Numbered from the stretch's first letter, positions 24,189 to 36,358 are shown. The stretch is 64,000 nt of DNA from Membranipora membranacea (GCA_914767715.1 OU612071.1:5332001-5396000), one strand, 5' to 3'. The notes: generated by a model from the letters alone, not told the origin. A program made the numbers and translations.

Positions 24189-24686
24189 GCAGAGAGTGTG
24201 ACGTAACTCACGGCAGTTAAGTGAAAAAGCAATTAGTGCGCTTGCTGAAGCATATTATTTCCATTGTCCAATAGTTATGTGTAAATAATTACCACATATA
24301 CTTCATTCCTAAAATATAAAGGATCCAGCAGATGGATCTGCCCCAAATTTCTCACAACTCATATTCACCTCTCAGGCTAGTAATGTGTAATTTGTTTTTA
24401 AAATTGTTCACTGGAACACTTGTTTCAAAAACACAAATTTGCCATTGTCAGACCATTTAAGCTGCGCCCATTAACCCGAGTGTTACGTATAAGCACTAGA
24501 TGACGTTGTATAAGCCCTAATAATGGCCCATTCCACTGAGCTAGCTGTGACAGTGCTGACTTTGAGAGCCTGTTTCTCAGGTTCAGATTGGGATATGGAT
24601 TCATACAATACACCAAAATGTTGGGAATGACCTGTAGTTTCAGGTAAACATAGAGAGATGTTTATTTCATGGATGCTTTAAACTTA
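24044..24686. repeat. inverted duplication of the ITIM exon
   Basis: 24044-24177 (plus) matches 24545-24686 (minus) through acceptor, exon and upstream intron, with a spacer of about 370 bases. The minus copy reads on from an intact acceptor at 24631 to a stop at 24483 and keeps V-L-Y-E-S-I, but then differs (S-Q-S-E-P-E-K in place of A-G-P-E-I). Confidence 0.85.
24483..24631 (-). pseudogene. inverted copy of the tail exon
   Basis: A 49-codon open frame with acceptor-like TGAAACTACAG before it, on the strand opposite to its source exon. There is no promoter or partner exon on this strand nearby. It may be a templated repair product or an alternative tail cassette. No evidence of expression is visible. 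Confidence 0.5.
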
Positions 24687-24786
24687 TAAGGTAACAGAAA
24701 TTGTATACAGGTGTCTGCAAGGCCATCCTGGCTAACGGAATATCATAAATCATGTATTGCAAAAATCGAAAAGCTATATTCCATAT

Positions 24787-24812
24787 TGAATATATATATA
24801 TATATATATAAA
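24787..24812. repeat. TA microsatellite
   Basis: Uninterrupted (TA)n run. A second one lies at 25577-25622. Confidence 0.85.
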
Positions 24813-24869
24813 ATGTTGACGACTCCAATTTGTGCTCCTCTCAATTCATTTAATTAACATGTTAAATAG

Positions 24870-25015
24870 CTTCCCAGCCAAGGCGCCAATCAACCAACCT
24901 ACTTAACCAGTTACCCATCTGACTGGATAGCTGACTAACTGGCCAACCCTTAAACAGACTGATCAGCTTACTATTTAATCAGCTAGTTAACCGACTATCT
25001 GACAGGTTTATCAAA
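24870..25015. repeat. degenerate ACTGACTAACC-type simple repeat
   Basis: Words such as CAACCAACC, AACTGGCC, GCTGACTAACTGG and AGCTAGTTAACCGACTA recur every 10-20 bases. A decayed tetranucleotide repeat is the simplest reading. Confidence 0.5.
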
Positions 25016-25109
25016 TTTACAGCGTATTAAGATCCATCATGTCTTTTCTTGTAGTTCTGCAACAGCTACAATCGAATCAGTACCTGATAGAGGGAATCAG
25101 CTAGGCAGA

Positions 25110-27990
25110 GAGACCTCAGGTATAGATTCATAACTGTATCCAACAGGCAATCCCGCGGACAATCAATATTACAGCGAGCCAAGTTACTGATCTAAGAAAA
25201 TGATAGAAAGTCACCATTGAGCATTGAGCGTTGAGAATTGAGAAATGAGAAATGAGTTCTGAGATATATGAGATATCAGGAAAGGCTCATTATCGTATCT
25301 TATAGTATATGAATAGCACTGTTGTGCTGGAACTTCTTCCTCCCTGCCTTTTTTTACTTTAGTTGTGGTCCACATTAAAAACAAAATATTATCAAACGAT
25401 CATGTAAGTAACCAAACATCAAATGCAAAGTGACTATTTGAATTGGTAATTTTTAGACTGAATCCAGTTCTGGGAGTGAGTCAGATTTCAATTGTCAATC
25501 ATCTTCAGCGTTTTAATTTTCCTCAATATTTGTTTTTAAGATAACCAAGCAGAAAGGGCGATAATTTCTCATAATAATTTATATATATATATGTATGTTT
25601 TATTATATATATATATATATATAGAAAAACAGACCAATTGTTTGGTAGTGTTCACATATTTCGCCAAATCTTTTCTAAAAATCTATAAAAAAAAGACGTG
25701 ATTCCAGATTTTTTTGCATTGTCTACTTTGCTGCATTTTTATTGGTAATCTTTTAGAATTGTAATGTGTGGAGATTTTGCTCCCTTTGACCTTTTCTTGA
25801 TTCAAAATAAATTTGATAAACATATATAAAGATTAACTAGCAGTAGGATGGAAATAACTTACAAAAAATTGGCGCATTTTAGTCATTTATAACAAATACC
25901 ATGGAACTCAGGCTAACATACAATGGCAATGCGCCAGTCTTCGGAAAATCTATGGCGTTGCCTCCAAAATATCCTTCTCTTACTGCCTGAATGGCTGAAT
26001 AATGATATAATAGAAGATTGGAATAATCCTCTTCTAGTTACAGTCATCACCAGCTTCAGGATTCAACTTTAATTTTAACAAAGGAGTAAATTGTGAGAAT
26101 ATGACATTTCGCTCACAAAAAAGAATTATAACCGTTCACCAAATTGATTTCGTAGGGCCAGAGGGTGATTAATCACTGTAGTTGAGTTTCACATTCATAG
26201 AAGTAATGTGATATCCAAGTATTTGTCCCCACCTTGCAATAATGTTGTATTATTTCAAATTATTTAGGCCAACCTTTTACCAGAGAAGAACAAATTAACA
26301 GCATTAACTGGCGCAGTTTTATCTTAAGATTCGGAGTTTTTTTCTTAGAGAAACAGAGAGGATAACTCTGGCTATATAATATACTTTTCGAACCAGTTGC
26401 TGGCTAAGGGTGTGTGAAGACTAATGTGACATGTTTTGAGGCAGTTCTAAGGCCCAGAACCTTCCACTCAAAAATTATTAGACTGTGGTTGTTAGCGTTG
26501 AACACTATACGAGTATCAATTTTCTAGAATCCAAAATAGCTGTTTTCTTTATAGCAGCCTCAGCTAGCATGTTGGCCTGAAGCCAATAGTTAATCTCAGT
26601 TTATATATGGGCCATTTATCATTACAATCATATTCAGGTACCTTACCTATTGACATGTTGTAGCTGGTTCTTTTAGGTGCCCTATCTTCAGTGTATAGGT
26701 TTGCCAGAAATGTGCCTACAAGTTCATCTTCCATGCATGCCTCCCTCATAGTCTGAGCAAGCTTTCACCATCCTGTGTGGCCATTATTAGGTTTTCTTTT
26801 TGGTGAAGTTTATTGATTATTTATTTAGTTATTTCAAACTGGGCCATACCATAAACGATCCCCGATTTTTTCTCTAGTCTCGTTTTCATTTCTGGCCTTT
26901 AGAATTTTGAGAGTAATTAGGCAAAATAATGCTGGATACATCAAAAAGTTCTATTACACGGCCAATTTGCCAATTAGCTTCAATACCAAGCCTTCAAAAA
27001 AAAAATCATATGCATTTTTTCATGGCTTAGCAGTTTTATCTGGAAAAGTTTCCAGTGTCAACGCAGTCTTTTGATTGTTCTTATTTGAAAGATAAGTCTG
27101 ATAGAACCATCTGCTGGAAGACTCTGCAGTGTATATGCACCTTTAGAACCCCAGATAGTAGACCAGATGATAGTGCTTTTGGTCTTCACCGTGTTTATGC
27201 TAAAATGTATTGGATTGAATCCCACTACAGTCAGTGTGGTTCAGTAGATAGTACATTGTGGGTTCAAATCCTATATGGTACCACAACTTGTTTAGACTTT
27301 GACAGATCACATAGTTCCTATGGATCAAGACTCAAAATAACAGAGATGTTCTGTATGAACAACAACATGCAGCTTGAAGAACACTTCTGTATGGTATGTC
27401 TCTATGCAGGAGGACGCTGTCATCAACCACTGCAGCTTCGGCCTAGTAGCAATATGATTAACACTTGATCAAACCTGTCAGTGAATAATCCTCTTCCTAG
27501 CATGTACCCGGTGGAATCATTGTACGAATAGGTAGACAGCAAAATTATTACCATTATAATTGGAGTCATCCTACTGTGGTGTTGTGTTAGGGACTTAGGT
27601 CCACAGCTACCTGCCTACGATCTGACAGACATGACCTTCCATTCTGAGATGACCACATTTATTGTCATTGATACAACAGAGATACCTTGTCATGTTGTGT
27701 GAAATGGACATAATAATATCAACCAACATGTTTCTATGAGGATTTTAAGGTCTCTTTGTTCGCCCTCGAAATATGCATACATTCGTAATTTCGGAAGACA
27801 ACTGTTAAAACAGTTAGTAATATTGGATCGCTACTTTTCAAGCGCAATAATTCATGAACTGCTTGCACCTGAGATGTTATCATATTGATACACTAGGAGA
27901 GGACAAGTAATGACTTAAGGGAGACCAAGAGCATCATGAGATCATTTATACGGGCATAAACTGTTTATGCAAAATACTATGATTGTCATC
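25110..27990. other. intergenic, no gene recognised
   Basis: AT-rich with TA microsatellites. The open frame at 27055-27468 includes a tRNA-like patch (27237-27290) and is not spliced coding sequence that I can support. Confidence 0.35.
27234..27290 (+). repeat. tRNA-like (SINE head?) fragment
   Basis: A-box-like TGGTTCAGTAGAT is followed 22 bases later by a perfect B-box-like GGGTTCAAATCC. The anticodon arm is missing, so it is not a working tRNA. Confidence 0.3.
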
Positions 27991-28110
27991 TTAATCTGTC
28001 AGCCAAAAACAAACAATCCTTATAATTTGGCACATATTTACAAAGTTGACCCCCCTCAAATGCATCTGATTATCCAATCATTACAAACCGATTACAAATC
28101 ATGGGATCAA
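27990..28110. repeat. copy A of a dispersed local duplicate
   Basis: Matches 30165-30290 (GTTGACCCCCCTCAAATGC, CATTACAAACCGAT and flanks). Similarity continues weakly to about 28260 (30400 in copy B). Confidence 0.65.
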
Positions 28111-28577
28111 AAATAATTGGCTTGATTATGATTGGTGGTACATTTTATATATAAACTTATTATAAAAAACCAACCCAGATTCCAGATGAGGCTCCAACTT
28201 AGGAGCAACAAAATAGCAAATGGAGACAGAACACAGGGACAAGGGCAAGTGAACTGAGAGATTTTTTTATTGAATGCATGCGTTGTCAAATATATTATCT
28301 CTCCAAAGTGCTCAGTCGGTAGCAACATGCGTGAATGACTCCTTCTCATTTTAGGTGCGTTTATGCCTGAACGATCCTGAGGCCAAATTACAGAAGTGAA
28401 AATTACAAACAGTGAATCGCAAATCATGCAACTGTGCAATAAACAAACACCACTTATTGACAATACAGACCTAGCCTAATCACAAAATAAAACGCTGTCG
28501 GGATAATCATGAGAATGTAGCTTTATTGTTATAATAATAACATTAAAATTATATCAACGTAAGCTCTGCAATCATAT

Positions 28578-28767
28578 TTATTGACTATTTATTGACTTTC
28601 TGACACATGACATGCTCATGTAAAGAGTTTGTCTGAGTCCCGCTTGATTTCTTGTAGGGTGTGTCCAGGAGCATGCAAGTTGCTCTCTTTCATTCAAAGT
28701 CTTCTTCAAGTTAACTTTGCCATCTTGTTTCCATAGGTCATTTATGACACATGACTCCATGATAAAC
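28578..28767 (-). CDS. possible terminal exon of the PAN-like gene
   Basis: A good acceptor (TTGCTTATCTTTTAG) opens a 62-codon frame with three cysteines that ends at TAA next to two AATAAA signals. The entry phase is 2, while the last assured upstream exon leaves in phase 0, so at least one exon in between is missing. I do not recognise its sequence. Confidence 0.35.
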
Positions 28768-29419
28768 CTAAAAGATAAGCAAATATACAATAACTGGGCA
28801 CATAAATTCTCATAAAACTAAATACAGTGTTTTGGTCAAAACTGTGGGCTGGTACATATATTGGTGATTTATCTGGGTATGTTTGTTGTATGATTGTATG
28901 TATGCACATTGCATTTATTATGATTTTCATAGGCATGTTCAAAATTATTTGGTGTGGATAATTGATGTTATCTTTCACACGGTGATACCTATATCGATAA
29001 CAATATTACATGGGAAGCTACATTTGGATTTGATCTAAGAGTTGCACAACAAATATGCATGATGTAGCGATTTTGACTACATTAAAGATTCCTTGCACAT
29101 TCCTTGTGTGTTCAACATTCCACACAGTTCTGACAAAAATATATTCAAAAACATTGTTATTCAAAAAAACATTCCTATGACTCATACTGACCCATCTTGA
29201 CAAGACACTGGAGTATTGGAAGGTACCAATTTCATCACAATTTTAACCTCCATTCCAAGTCCCAACTTGCATCTTACCATTCCCTAAAACAAAGTAATAT
29301 CTGCATTAAATTCTACACATTCATTGTTCAGTGTACCAGATTCAGTGGCACACTAATTTGTAAATGATGATTTATACCACATTTCCAAACAGCAATAAAC
29401 TGTACAAAGTTTAGCTAAC

Positions 29420-29958
29420 CTTTGTGCCTGACTGCTTGTAGTGTTTATAGTGGTATGCAATACAAGCCCGAGTATCTTGTTGGAATGCAGCACCATCACA
29501 AGTCTGAGCATCTTCGCATAGGCACTCTGCTGCATAGTACCCAACTGGAAGAACAAAAAATGGTAGATGATACAGTGCATGCTAACCTTTATCACTTTTT
29601 AAAACATCATTGGAAAGAATTTGAACAATGATGAATTTTGAGGGGTAAATCCTGGATTGAATGGCGATATCAGAAGTGCACTACTATCTGATGACTACGA
29701 CTATGATATGACAATATTTACTGATAATCACAGTCTATGGAGAGTGAATTTGCAATTCAACATGATACACTAACCTGGGCATGTCACCTTAGATGGAGCA
29801 TCATCTGTCGAGCTGCTTTCCTGCCCCACAATCCAAAACATCGAAGTCTGAGATATGGGGTCAGCACACAATGAAGCAGATAAGTTCACTTGTTGAATAC
29901 TCTCCTGGGCCATGGCAAGGAGAATCACAGCTAGAAAACGTCTTCTGATGGAACTCAT
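29420..29958 (-). CDS. secreted protein with PAN/apple-like cysteine pattern (first two exons)
   Basis: Exon 1 (29775-29958) starts with an ATG followed by R-R-R and a hydrophobic run F-L-A-V-I-L-L-A-M-A, a clear signal peptide. It leaves in phase 1 (CCAG|GTTAGT). Exon 2 (29420-29544) continues in phase and shows E-C-L-C-E-D-A-Q-T-C-D-G-A-A-F then A-C-I-A-Y, close to the cysteine spacing of PAN/apple modules, which bind proteins or sugars outside cells. It leaves in phase 0. The rest of the gene, perhaps ending at 28578, was not resolved. A membrane anchor cannot be excluded. Confidence 0.6.
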
Positions 29959-30164
29959 AATGTTTGCAGATATGATTGTCATTAGACTGCTACGTTTGCA
30001 AGCACAATTATCTATCAACCATCTGCGCTACAGATGCAATCTCTTGTAGATACTTAGTGGAGGATAAATAATTACATAGGGGAAATCAATGAAAAGCCTC
30101 ATTAGACAATTTATATTAGAAGAAATGCTGTATGTCAAATGCAATGATTTTCACCATGATCCCT

Positions 30165-30556
30165 TTGCCAAAGACAAACAAACCATCAAATTTGAGAAAT
30201 TTGGCCCTCATTTGAAAGTTGACCCCCTCAAATGCATCTGACTATCCGACCATTACAAACTGATCTGATAGCCTGGGAACAAACATATGGTATAAGAGAG
30301 ATCCTGTTGATGAGTTGGATCAAGGGGCATTGTATAGATGAAGGGCATACACAGCTAAGATAACAACGCCAGTCACACAAACAATCAGGGCAAGTGTAAG
30401 GGCAATTGACCTGATAGATTTTATCGGATCATTGGCAAGTGTTCGTGCTGCGCAATGAGGGAAACTGATATGCCGTGCCAAATTCTTTCCTCTAGTTCTT
30501 GCATTTACAATTTATTATCAGAGCGGATTTTTTTGTGGGAACTTCCAAAAAGAATT
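30165..30556. repeat. copy B, left part, of the local duplicate
   Basis: 30165-30290 matches copy A (27990-28110). 30440-30556 matches copy C (32097-32219), including GGGAAACTGATATGC and GAACTTCCAAAAAGAATT. It is interrupted at 30556 by the retrotransposon and resumes at 31508. Confidence 0.75.
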
Positions 30557-31507
30557 ATATATATATACTTTTATTGTCATTCTACATCATCTTTAGGAAT
30601 GTTTTTCATGCAGTGACAGAACAAAAAAGAAAAAACTTAAGCGGAGAGAAAAAATACTCAAGTAACAAGAATTAATAGGATATAAAGTGCTTTGATAGTT
30701 GTTGTTTAAAATGAGTGAGTTTGGTTGCTGAGCGTATCTGAATTGGTAAAGAGTTAAAAGTTGTAGTGATTTTTTGTCTTAATTGATCAGTGTGATAATG
30801 TAATAGGTATCTGTCTCTAAAAAAGGTTTTAGAGCTAGCTGGAATAAAGCCTTCCAAAAGAAAGTCAGGTGCAATCAAATGCAAAATTTGGAAACCAAAA
30901 ATACAGGTGAAATGACCAGCAAGGAGAGGAAAAGGAATTAGACCAAGAGATGTATGTAAATCTCTTGTATGTATTAGATGATATGGTATGTGGCTGACAT
31001 TTGCTATTAGGCGGAAAGCCCTCTTTTGGAGCAAGTATATTCTTTCAAGAATATATTGTGGTGATAGGTTGCCATATATGCGGATGCCATATATCATATG
31101 ACAAAAGACATACTGGAAATAAAAGTTACGAGATGATTTACTATCTAGGAATGCCCTGCATTTCTGGAATAATGCCAAACTTTTGTTTATTTTGATGCAA
31201 ATCTGGTCTACATGATCGTCCCATGTCAATGAGTCATTCAAAGTAAAACCAAGGAGTTTGGTATTGGCATTTCGGTTTAGTTTTTTATGGTTAATTTTTA
31301 GATCTAAATCTAGAGATGTGGCTCTATGAGAGGGTTGTACAAGCATATAGTGAGATTTTTTTATGTTTATCAACATCTTATTATTCCTACACCAACTTTC
31401 TATCAAGTGTAGATCAGTATCACATAAATCATTAAGTGTATCAAAGTTGTCAGATTTTGATACGAAAACTGTATCATCAGCGTAGGCAAATGCCTCAGTA
31501 ATGCCTC
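30557..31507 (-). mobile_element. 5'-truncated non-LTR (LINE) retrotransposon with reverse transcriptase C-terminus
   Basis: A minus-strand frame open from about 31505 to the TAA at 30672 begins with the polymerase core A-Y-A-D-D-T-V-F (YADD at 31473-31484) and runs through the usual LINE tail motifs: W-C-R-N-N-K-M, K-L-L-G-F-T-L-N-D, L-T-W-D-D-H-V, Y-G-I-R-I-Y-G. No in-frame stop interrupts it. The 3' end closes in a TATATATA tail. Both sides carry AGAATT (30551-30556 and 31508-31513), a 6-bp target duplication, and the unoccupied site survives at 32214-32219. The element therefore inserted after copies B and C formed. Confidence 0.9.
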
Positions 31508-31599
31508 AGAATTGACGGGCCTCAGTAATTGTCATTTGAATATGAGTTCAGCGTCATCATAAAAATCGGCTAGCATCACCGGATCGGCGGATTGACATA

Positions 31600-33390
31600 A
31601 TAACACAGGTATTTTGATTTGATTTTGATTAACTCCTGAAAAGAATGTCATCAAGTTCCCTAAATAGATTCAGTTGGTACCCAGGTGTCGGCTTACTCTG
31701 ACATCAATATGTCGCTAGCAGCCTTAAAGTTTTAAGCCCTAGACTAGATGCCTATCTCAGACTAATCCTTTCCAAAGAATATCAAATTCTAAGTGGCTTA
31801 TCACAATTGCAGCGAAATCCCTACTAAGTTATATCATAACACAAGGCTCTCTCCATATAATAACTTGTTTTCTGATTACTGAATCAAAGATCATGCTCTC
31901 TTTGTAAGAATAGTGAAATCCACTATCCAATTTAGACCATAAATTTGTTTCTGTAGCTTCGAATTGCTGAACAGTTGAGTGAATATGTATCCAAAGTAAA
32001 CAAGGCTACTTCCTTACTATGCCACTATTATATATCAGTTTTCCTCAAATTCCGCACAAGAGAGCGCCCAAAAGAGCCGATTATTTGATAGGCTGTTGAG
32101 GTGTTTTGTGCTGCACAATAAGGGAAACTGATATGCTGTGCCAAACTTGTTCCTGTATTTCCTGCATTTACAATTTCTTATCCAAGCAGCTTTTTTTGTG
32201 AGAACTTCCAAAAAGAATTGGGGCCCTCAGTAATCGTCCTTTTGACAGTGGGTTCAGAGTCTTAGGAAAATGACAAAAAAGTATCTGGTCTGTGCTGATC
32301 TCAGTACATTCCTTTGATCAAGTCATCCTCGCAATTAAAGCATCATCATTCGTAAAATGTCCTGTGTAGTAAGCTAAGGTACACCTCAAGCAATTGTTAA
32401 AACAGGCTTGGTGCAATTACGGAGACATTGATCATTGAATTACTTTCAAAAATTCAATTTCAGATTGAAGCAGTTCAATTCCCTATTGTAAGTGTATAGT
32501 GTATTGTTGATGACTCCGTTGATCTTATTCCTTTCAATCTACCTAATTTTATCTGCAATTTATTGACAGTTGTCTACTAAATTTACATGTGTTGTCACTT
32601 TAGGGAGAGTCGATTTGTTTGAGTCACATCATTAAGGATTGTCTGGGTGTTTATGTTTTCTACTCCGATGCTATAGACAAAAGGCTTCCCCATGGCAAAA
32701 ACCACTTGTGCTAAAATTTTCATAATGAGACATTGTCTTGTGTGTCAGCTGGACATCTCCCTGCATAATGTTAGAACCATTCAGAAGTTGAATAATATAG
32801 AATATTATATTAAAATTTGTAAACTATCAATTTGAATATTTTTATCCTTGATCACTTTTTATACCTGTTCACATAAATTTGAGACTGCCAATCTCACAAA
32901 GTAGCTAATGCTCTTCAGGCAACAAATGTTGAGCTCAACCATATCAATTGCAAGCAGGTGGTGAGAAAGTGAGCGTAGTGAGTTAGCGTTTTTATTTGTA
33001 GACAGGTTGCCTAAATAGTATATCTCAGTTCCAAATCTCTCAGTTTGTCAGTTCAAGAGAATATTAGTTTTTGAACTCAAGCCAAATGAAGAATATAACT
33101 CTAACTAGAAACGCCGCGATCATAAATGCCACAAAACCTCAAGGGTGTGGATGATATACACTCAAGTAGTTGATTGAGTTTATGAGGGATGGCCAATTGG
33201 CGATTTCATTATAAGTGCAAAACAAAATGGCTGTCGTTTCCATGCCACCTATGAGGTAGACAGCCGGAGTCTTGTTGTCCTATTATGTGTCAGAACTCCC
33301 CCCACAATTATTTTCAGTGAATACAGCCATAGAATATAACGTAACAAAAATGTTATAATTGTGGTATATTTATATATATTATATTAAAAT
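31600..33390. other. intergenic with copy C of the local duplicate
   Basis: 32097-32280 is copy C, the empty-site relative of the LINE insertion. The rest is AT-rich with no exon I can support. Confidence 0.45.
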
Positions 33391-33410
33391 AAGGGCTCCT
33401 CCCCATGCTT

Positions 33411-33480
33411 CTGGCCTCACCGGAATTTTAACTTGGGCTGAGAGCAAACACTCCCACTGCTCAGCCACGCTGGGCCGCAT
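33411..33480 (-). repeat. tRNA-derived SINE-like head
   Basis: The minus strand shows an A-box-like GTGGCTGAGCAGTGGGAG and, at the expected distance, AGTTAAAATTCCGGTGAGG, a worn B box. Related tails at 33620-33665 and 34200-34245 share TTAAAACCCGGTGAAGACAG-type ends. Confidence 0.5.
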
Positions 33481-33564
33481 AAGCATGCAAAGCTCAGTGC
33501 GAAATAATCCATGAGGTTAAATTTTATAATTTAGTGGGTGTAAGTAGCAATAAATAGGTACCAA

Positions 33565-33665
33565 AACAAAACAAGTTAAACCACCAAGTAGTAAAAGAGA
33601 TTATAAATGTAAATAAAATCTGTCTTCACCGGGTTTTAACTCAGACAGGCCTCTCGCACAATAAG
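33565..33665 (-). repeat. second SINE-like copy
   Basis: Carries AAAACAAGTTAAACCACCAA plus a TCTTCACCGGG(T)TTTAAC end. The same two blocks recur at 34057-34240. Confidence 0.5.
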
Positions 33666-33679
33666 CATGTTATAATTGT

Positions 33680-34050
33680 GGTAGGTTTATATATTGTATT
33701 GTATTGTATACATTGTATATTATTGTTTATAATATATTATATAATTGTAAATATTATATAATTGTACATAATATATTATATAATAATATATATTACATTA
33801 TACAATTGTATATATTATATAATTGTATATGCATATGATTTATAATTGTATATAATATGTAATTGAAGATACTTGTATATAATATATAATTGTATCCATC
33901 ATATAATTTTATGTAATATATCATGTAATTGTATATATTATATAATATATTATTGTTTATGTTATATGATTGTATAAATTGTATATTTCTATGTAATGAA
34001 TAATTGTATTCAATATATAATTGTATATATATATAATTGTATGTAATTTA
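33680..34050. repeat. AT-rich TATAATTGTATA array
   Basis: About 370 bases made almost only of ATAATTGTATATAATATA variants, lying between two SINE-like copies. It could have grown from a SINE tail. Confidence 0.75.
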
Positions 34051-34056
34051 TGTATG

Positions 34057-34245
34057 TAACAAAACAAGTTAAACCCCAAAGAACAAAAATAGACGAAATG
34101 TAAATGCAATCATCTTTTTTTAGTCATTTTGTTTGATATTTTTATGGCACTTTTGAAAACATTTTCATGAAAATGATATAGATGCCAAAAGGTTATTAAA
34201 AAAAAAATCCGTCTTCACCGGGATTCTAACGGGGCAACTCCCGAC
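34057..34245 (-). repeat. third SINE-like copy
   Basis: ACAAAACAAGTTAAACCCCAA then, on the minus strand, CGTTAGAATCCCGGTGAAGA, a good B box. Same family as 33411 and 33565. Confidence 0.5.
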
Positions 34246-34369
34246 ACAACCCATTGCATATCTTACCAGATTTAGCGCTGATCTTAAATTAGTTAACTCA
34301 TTCAGGATTTCTTCATCATCCGTCAGCATTGTGTAAAATTTAGACAGTGTATGTGCTCTTTCAATGATA

Positions 34370-34800
34370 TTGCTATTGGTATAGGAGATCCCCAAGGTAC
34401 TGTTTTGTGGCCTCACCTCTGGAATATTTTCATAAATATCCTATGACGACAGTGGTCCTCTTAACTGACTTTGGATTTACACTTCAAAATAATGTAAAGA
34501 TAATTAACTGCATCTCAATGTTGGAAAGTCTACATTAATGAACGTAACCCTACAAAAATCTCTTTCCCACTATTTGTTGTATCAGAGAAGAGACTTTCTC
34601 AGCAACCTGAGGTGAAGTTGCTGGTTGTCACTTTTCATCAGTATCAAAAATTTAACTGTCACATTTAAAATGTCATTGAAAAAACAAACTCGGCAGCCAA
34701 TGCTTATGTAAAACTTAAACAATCAGGAGTGGCCCCTTTCGCCCGTGGTCAAGTCTAGCATGGGCTCTTTCATAAGCTGCCCCTTGTTGGTAACCACATA
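34370..34800 (+). pseudogene. decayed non-LTR reverse transcriptase relic
   Basis: Plus-strand pieces in changing frames read G-D-P-Q-G-T-V-L-W-P-H-L-W-N-I-F-I-N (the G-x-P-Q-G-T-V-L-G-P motif), then D-D, then L-N-V-G-K-S, V-T-F-H-Q-Y-Q-K-F-N-C-H-I and E-K-T-N-S-A-A. Several stops and shifts. It is older than the LINE at 30557 and lies on the opposite strand. Confidence 0.65.
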
Positions 34801-34935
34801 TTGGAGATAGGTGTAAAGAGAGAGAGAGAGACACTAAAAGTATTGTACTAGAATTAGGCTCAATGATGAGGAGGTTTACTCAAACTTGTATAACTAGATG
34901 TACATATCCAGCTCTTATGTATCCGCTTTCATAAG

Positions 34936-35900
34936 TCAGTTTATTGATCTACAAATCATATCGTTAATAACAAACAAAAATAACGCAGAAATTAAAATCA
35001 TCTAAAAAATTGCCACTATTCATAGTATGCTACTACTCTATCATTAATTGCCATCCATCCTCACGTCTATTGTAAGAATCAACAAATAATGGTTAAATTT
35101 ACACCAAACAAACCATAGAAGATTAAGGTTAATATCATCCCAATAAAAAGTTTGTTTTTTTGAATATGTTCTCATTTTAAAGGAAAACATATTTTACTAT
35201 CAATGTACTTATGAGGAGAATATCGTCTTTTTTTCAATACTTTATGTATACTTTAATATTAATTTAATAGACTTTATATTAATACTTTAATATAATGATC
35301 TCCTACTACTTTGCTTTGGTATTTCTATTGCTGAGATTCTTCTACTTGGATGGGATGTTGATTTTCTTATTGTCTTCTCTGGATCCAGAAATAAAATTAC
35401 AAAAAAACAGAAAATGAGATGTAAGTGCCGATTTGGGATTCATAATGGTTCTTGCAAGAAATTAGCGACACTGAAAAAAATACTTGATGTCCATCAAAGT
35501 TGCCCTTGAAATTATCTACAATATTTCACTGGGATAGACCATATGGTAGGAAAGTGATCAAAGCATAGATATAAAAGGGTTTATATCTATGGATCCAAGG
35601 ATTTGATCCACAACTGATTATGGTCAATCCGATCTATCATAAATAATGGAGGCATGACAAACAGGGCCCTTTGCTGAGTAAGTTTTGACAAAATATCAAT
35701 CAATCAATCAATTTTCAATCAATCAATTTAGTCACACTACTTACCTTTAGATTAGCGTCTAACTCTCGCTCGCGCTCTTCAAGGTCTGAAGATAAAATGT
35801 TGTTCCCAGGCAGGAAGTTGTGAGCTTTAAATTTTTGTACCCATCTTCATCTGAATCAGAATCTTCGAGTTTATTCTTTTGACCTCCAGTTGAGCCTACA
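34936..35900 (-). pseudogene. partial, broken duplicate of the NHL-CUB gene 3' end
   Basis: 34936-35900 parallels 37013-38130: shared 3' flank, last exon (about 35310-35390) and penultimate exon (about 35758-35880). The penultimate copy keeps D-S-D-S-D-E-D-G-Y-K-N-L-K-L, but a one-base loss after the following cysteine shifts the frame. The last-exon copy lacks two bases at its start and turns a lysine codon into TAG. Homology stops inside the penultimate exon, so no further exons were copied. Confidence 0.8.
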
Positions 35901-36351
35901 TATCAGGGGGCGGAAATCCTGATGCAAGCTCCTCCTGTGGAGTCTGGGGTTGATACCCAGACTCCAAAGCGTTTTAATGATGTGAATAGCAAATGGAAGT
36001 CCCAATTGTGCTGATTCGGATATGGAAAAATCAATTATAGCATTTATAGAACAACGAACCTGGGCCATCAAATCATTTCGGCATTTGGAATATCTGCAGT
36101 ACTGTATTTTTTTATAAATTACTGAATGATTTTCACATTTTGTGACTTGTTATAGTTTGTAACCCAAATATGAAGACCTCTCCCGTCGTATAACTCGTTG
36201 CGTAGGCTGAATAATATACTGATAGGCGCCAGCCAGATAAGAGAACATGTATTGATGGTTACCTGTCACTAAGACACACATTTTCACATGGGTTTCTTAT
36301 CACCGAGAACAATGGTAATCTTCAGCTGACATGCTGTGCAATGGCCTGCAG

Positions 36352-36358
36352 CTATAAA
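36352..36358 (+). promoter_or_regulatory. TATA-box-like site
   Basis: CTATAAAAG in a locally GC-richer stretch. No gene start was found downstream on this strand, so it is weak. Confidence 0.15.

Noticed and set aside
27055-27468. 137-codon plus-strand open frame
   Set aside because: It contains a tRNA-like patch, has no domain and no splice or start support.
33680-34050. AT-rich block as a replication origin or centromere-like element
   Set aside because: Low-complexity TATAATTGTATA variants between SINE-like copies explain it, and no other origin feature is visible.
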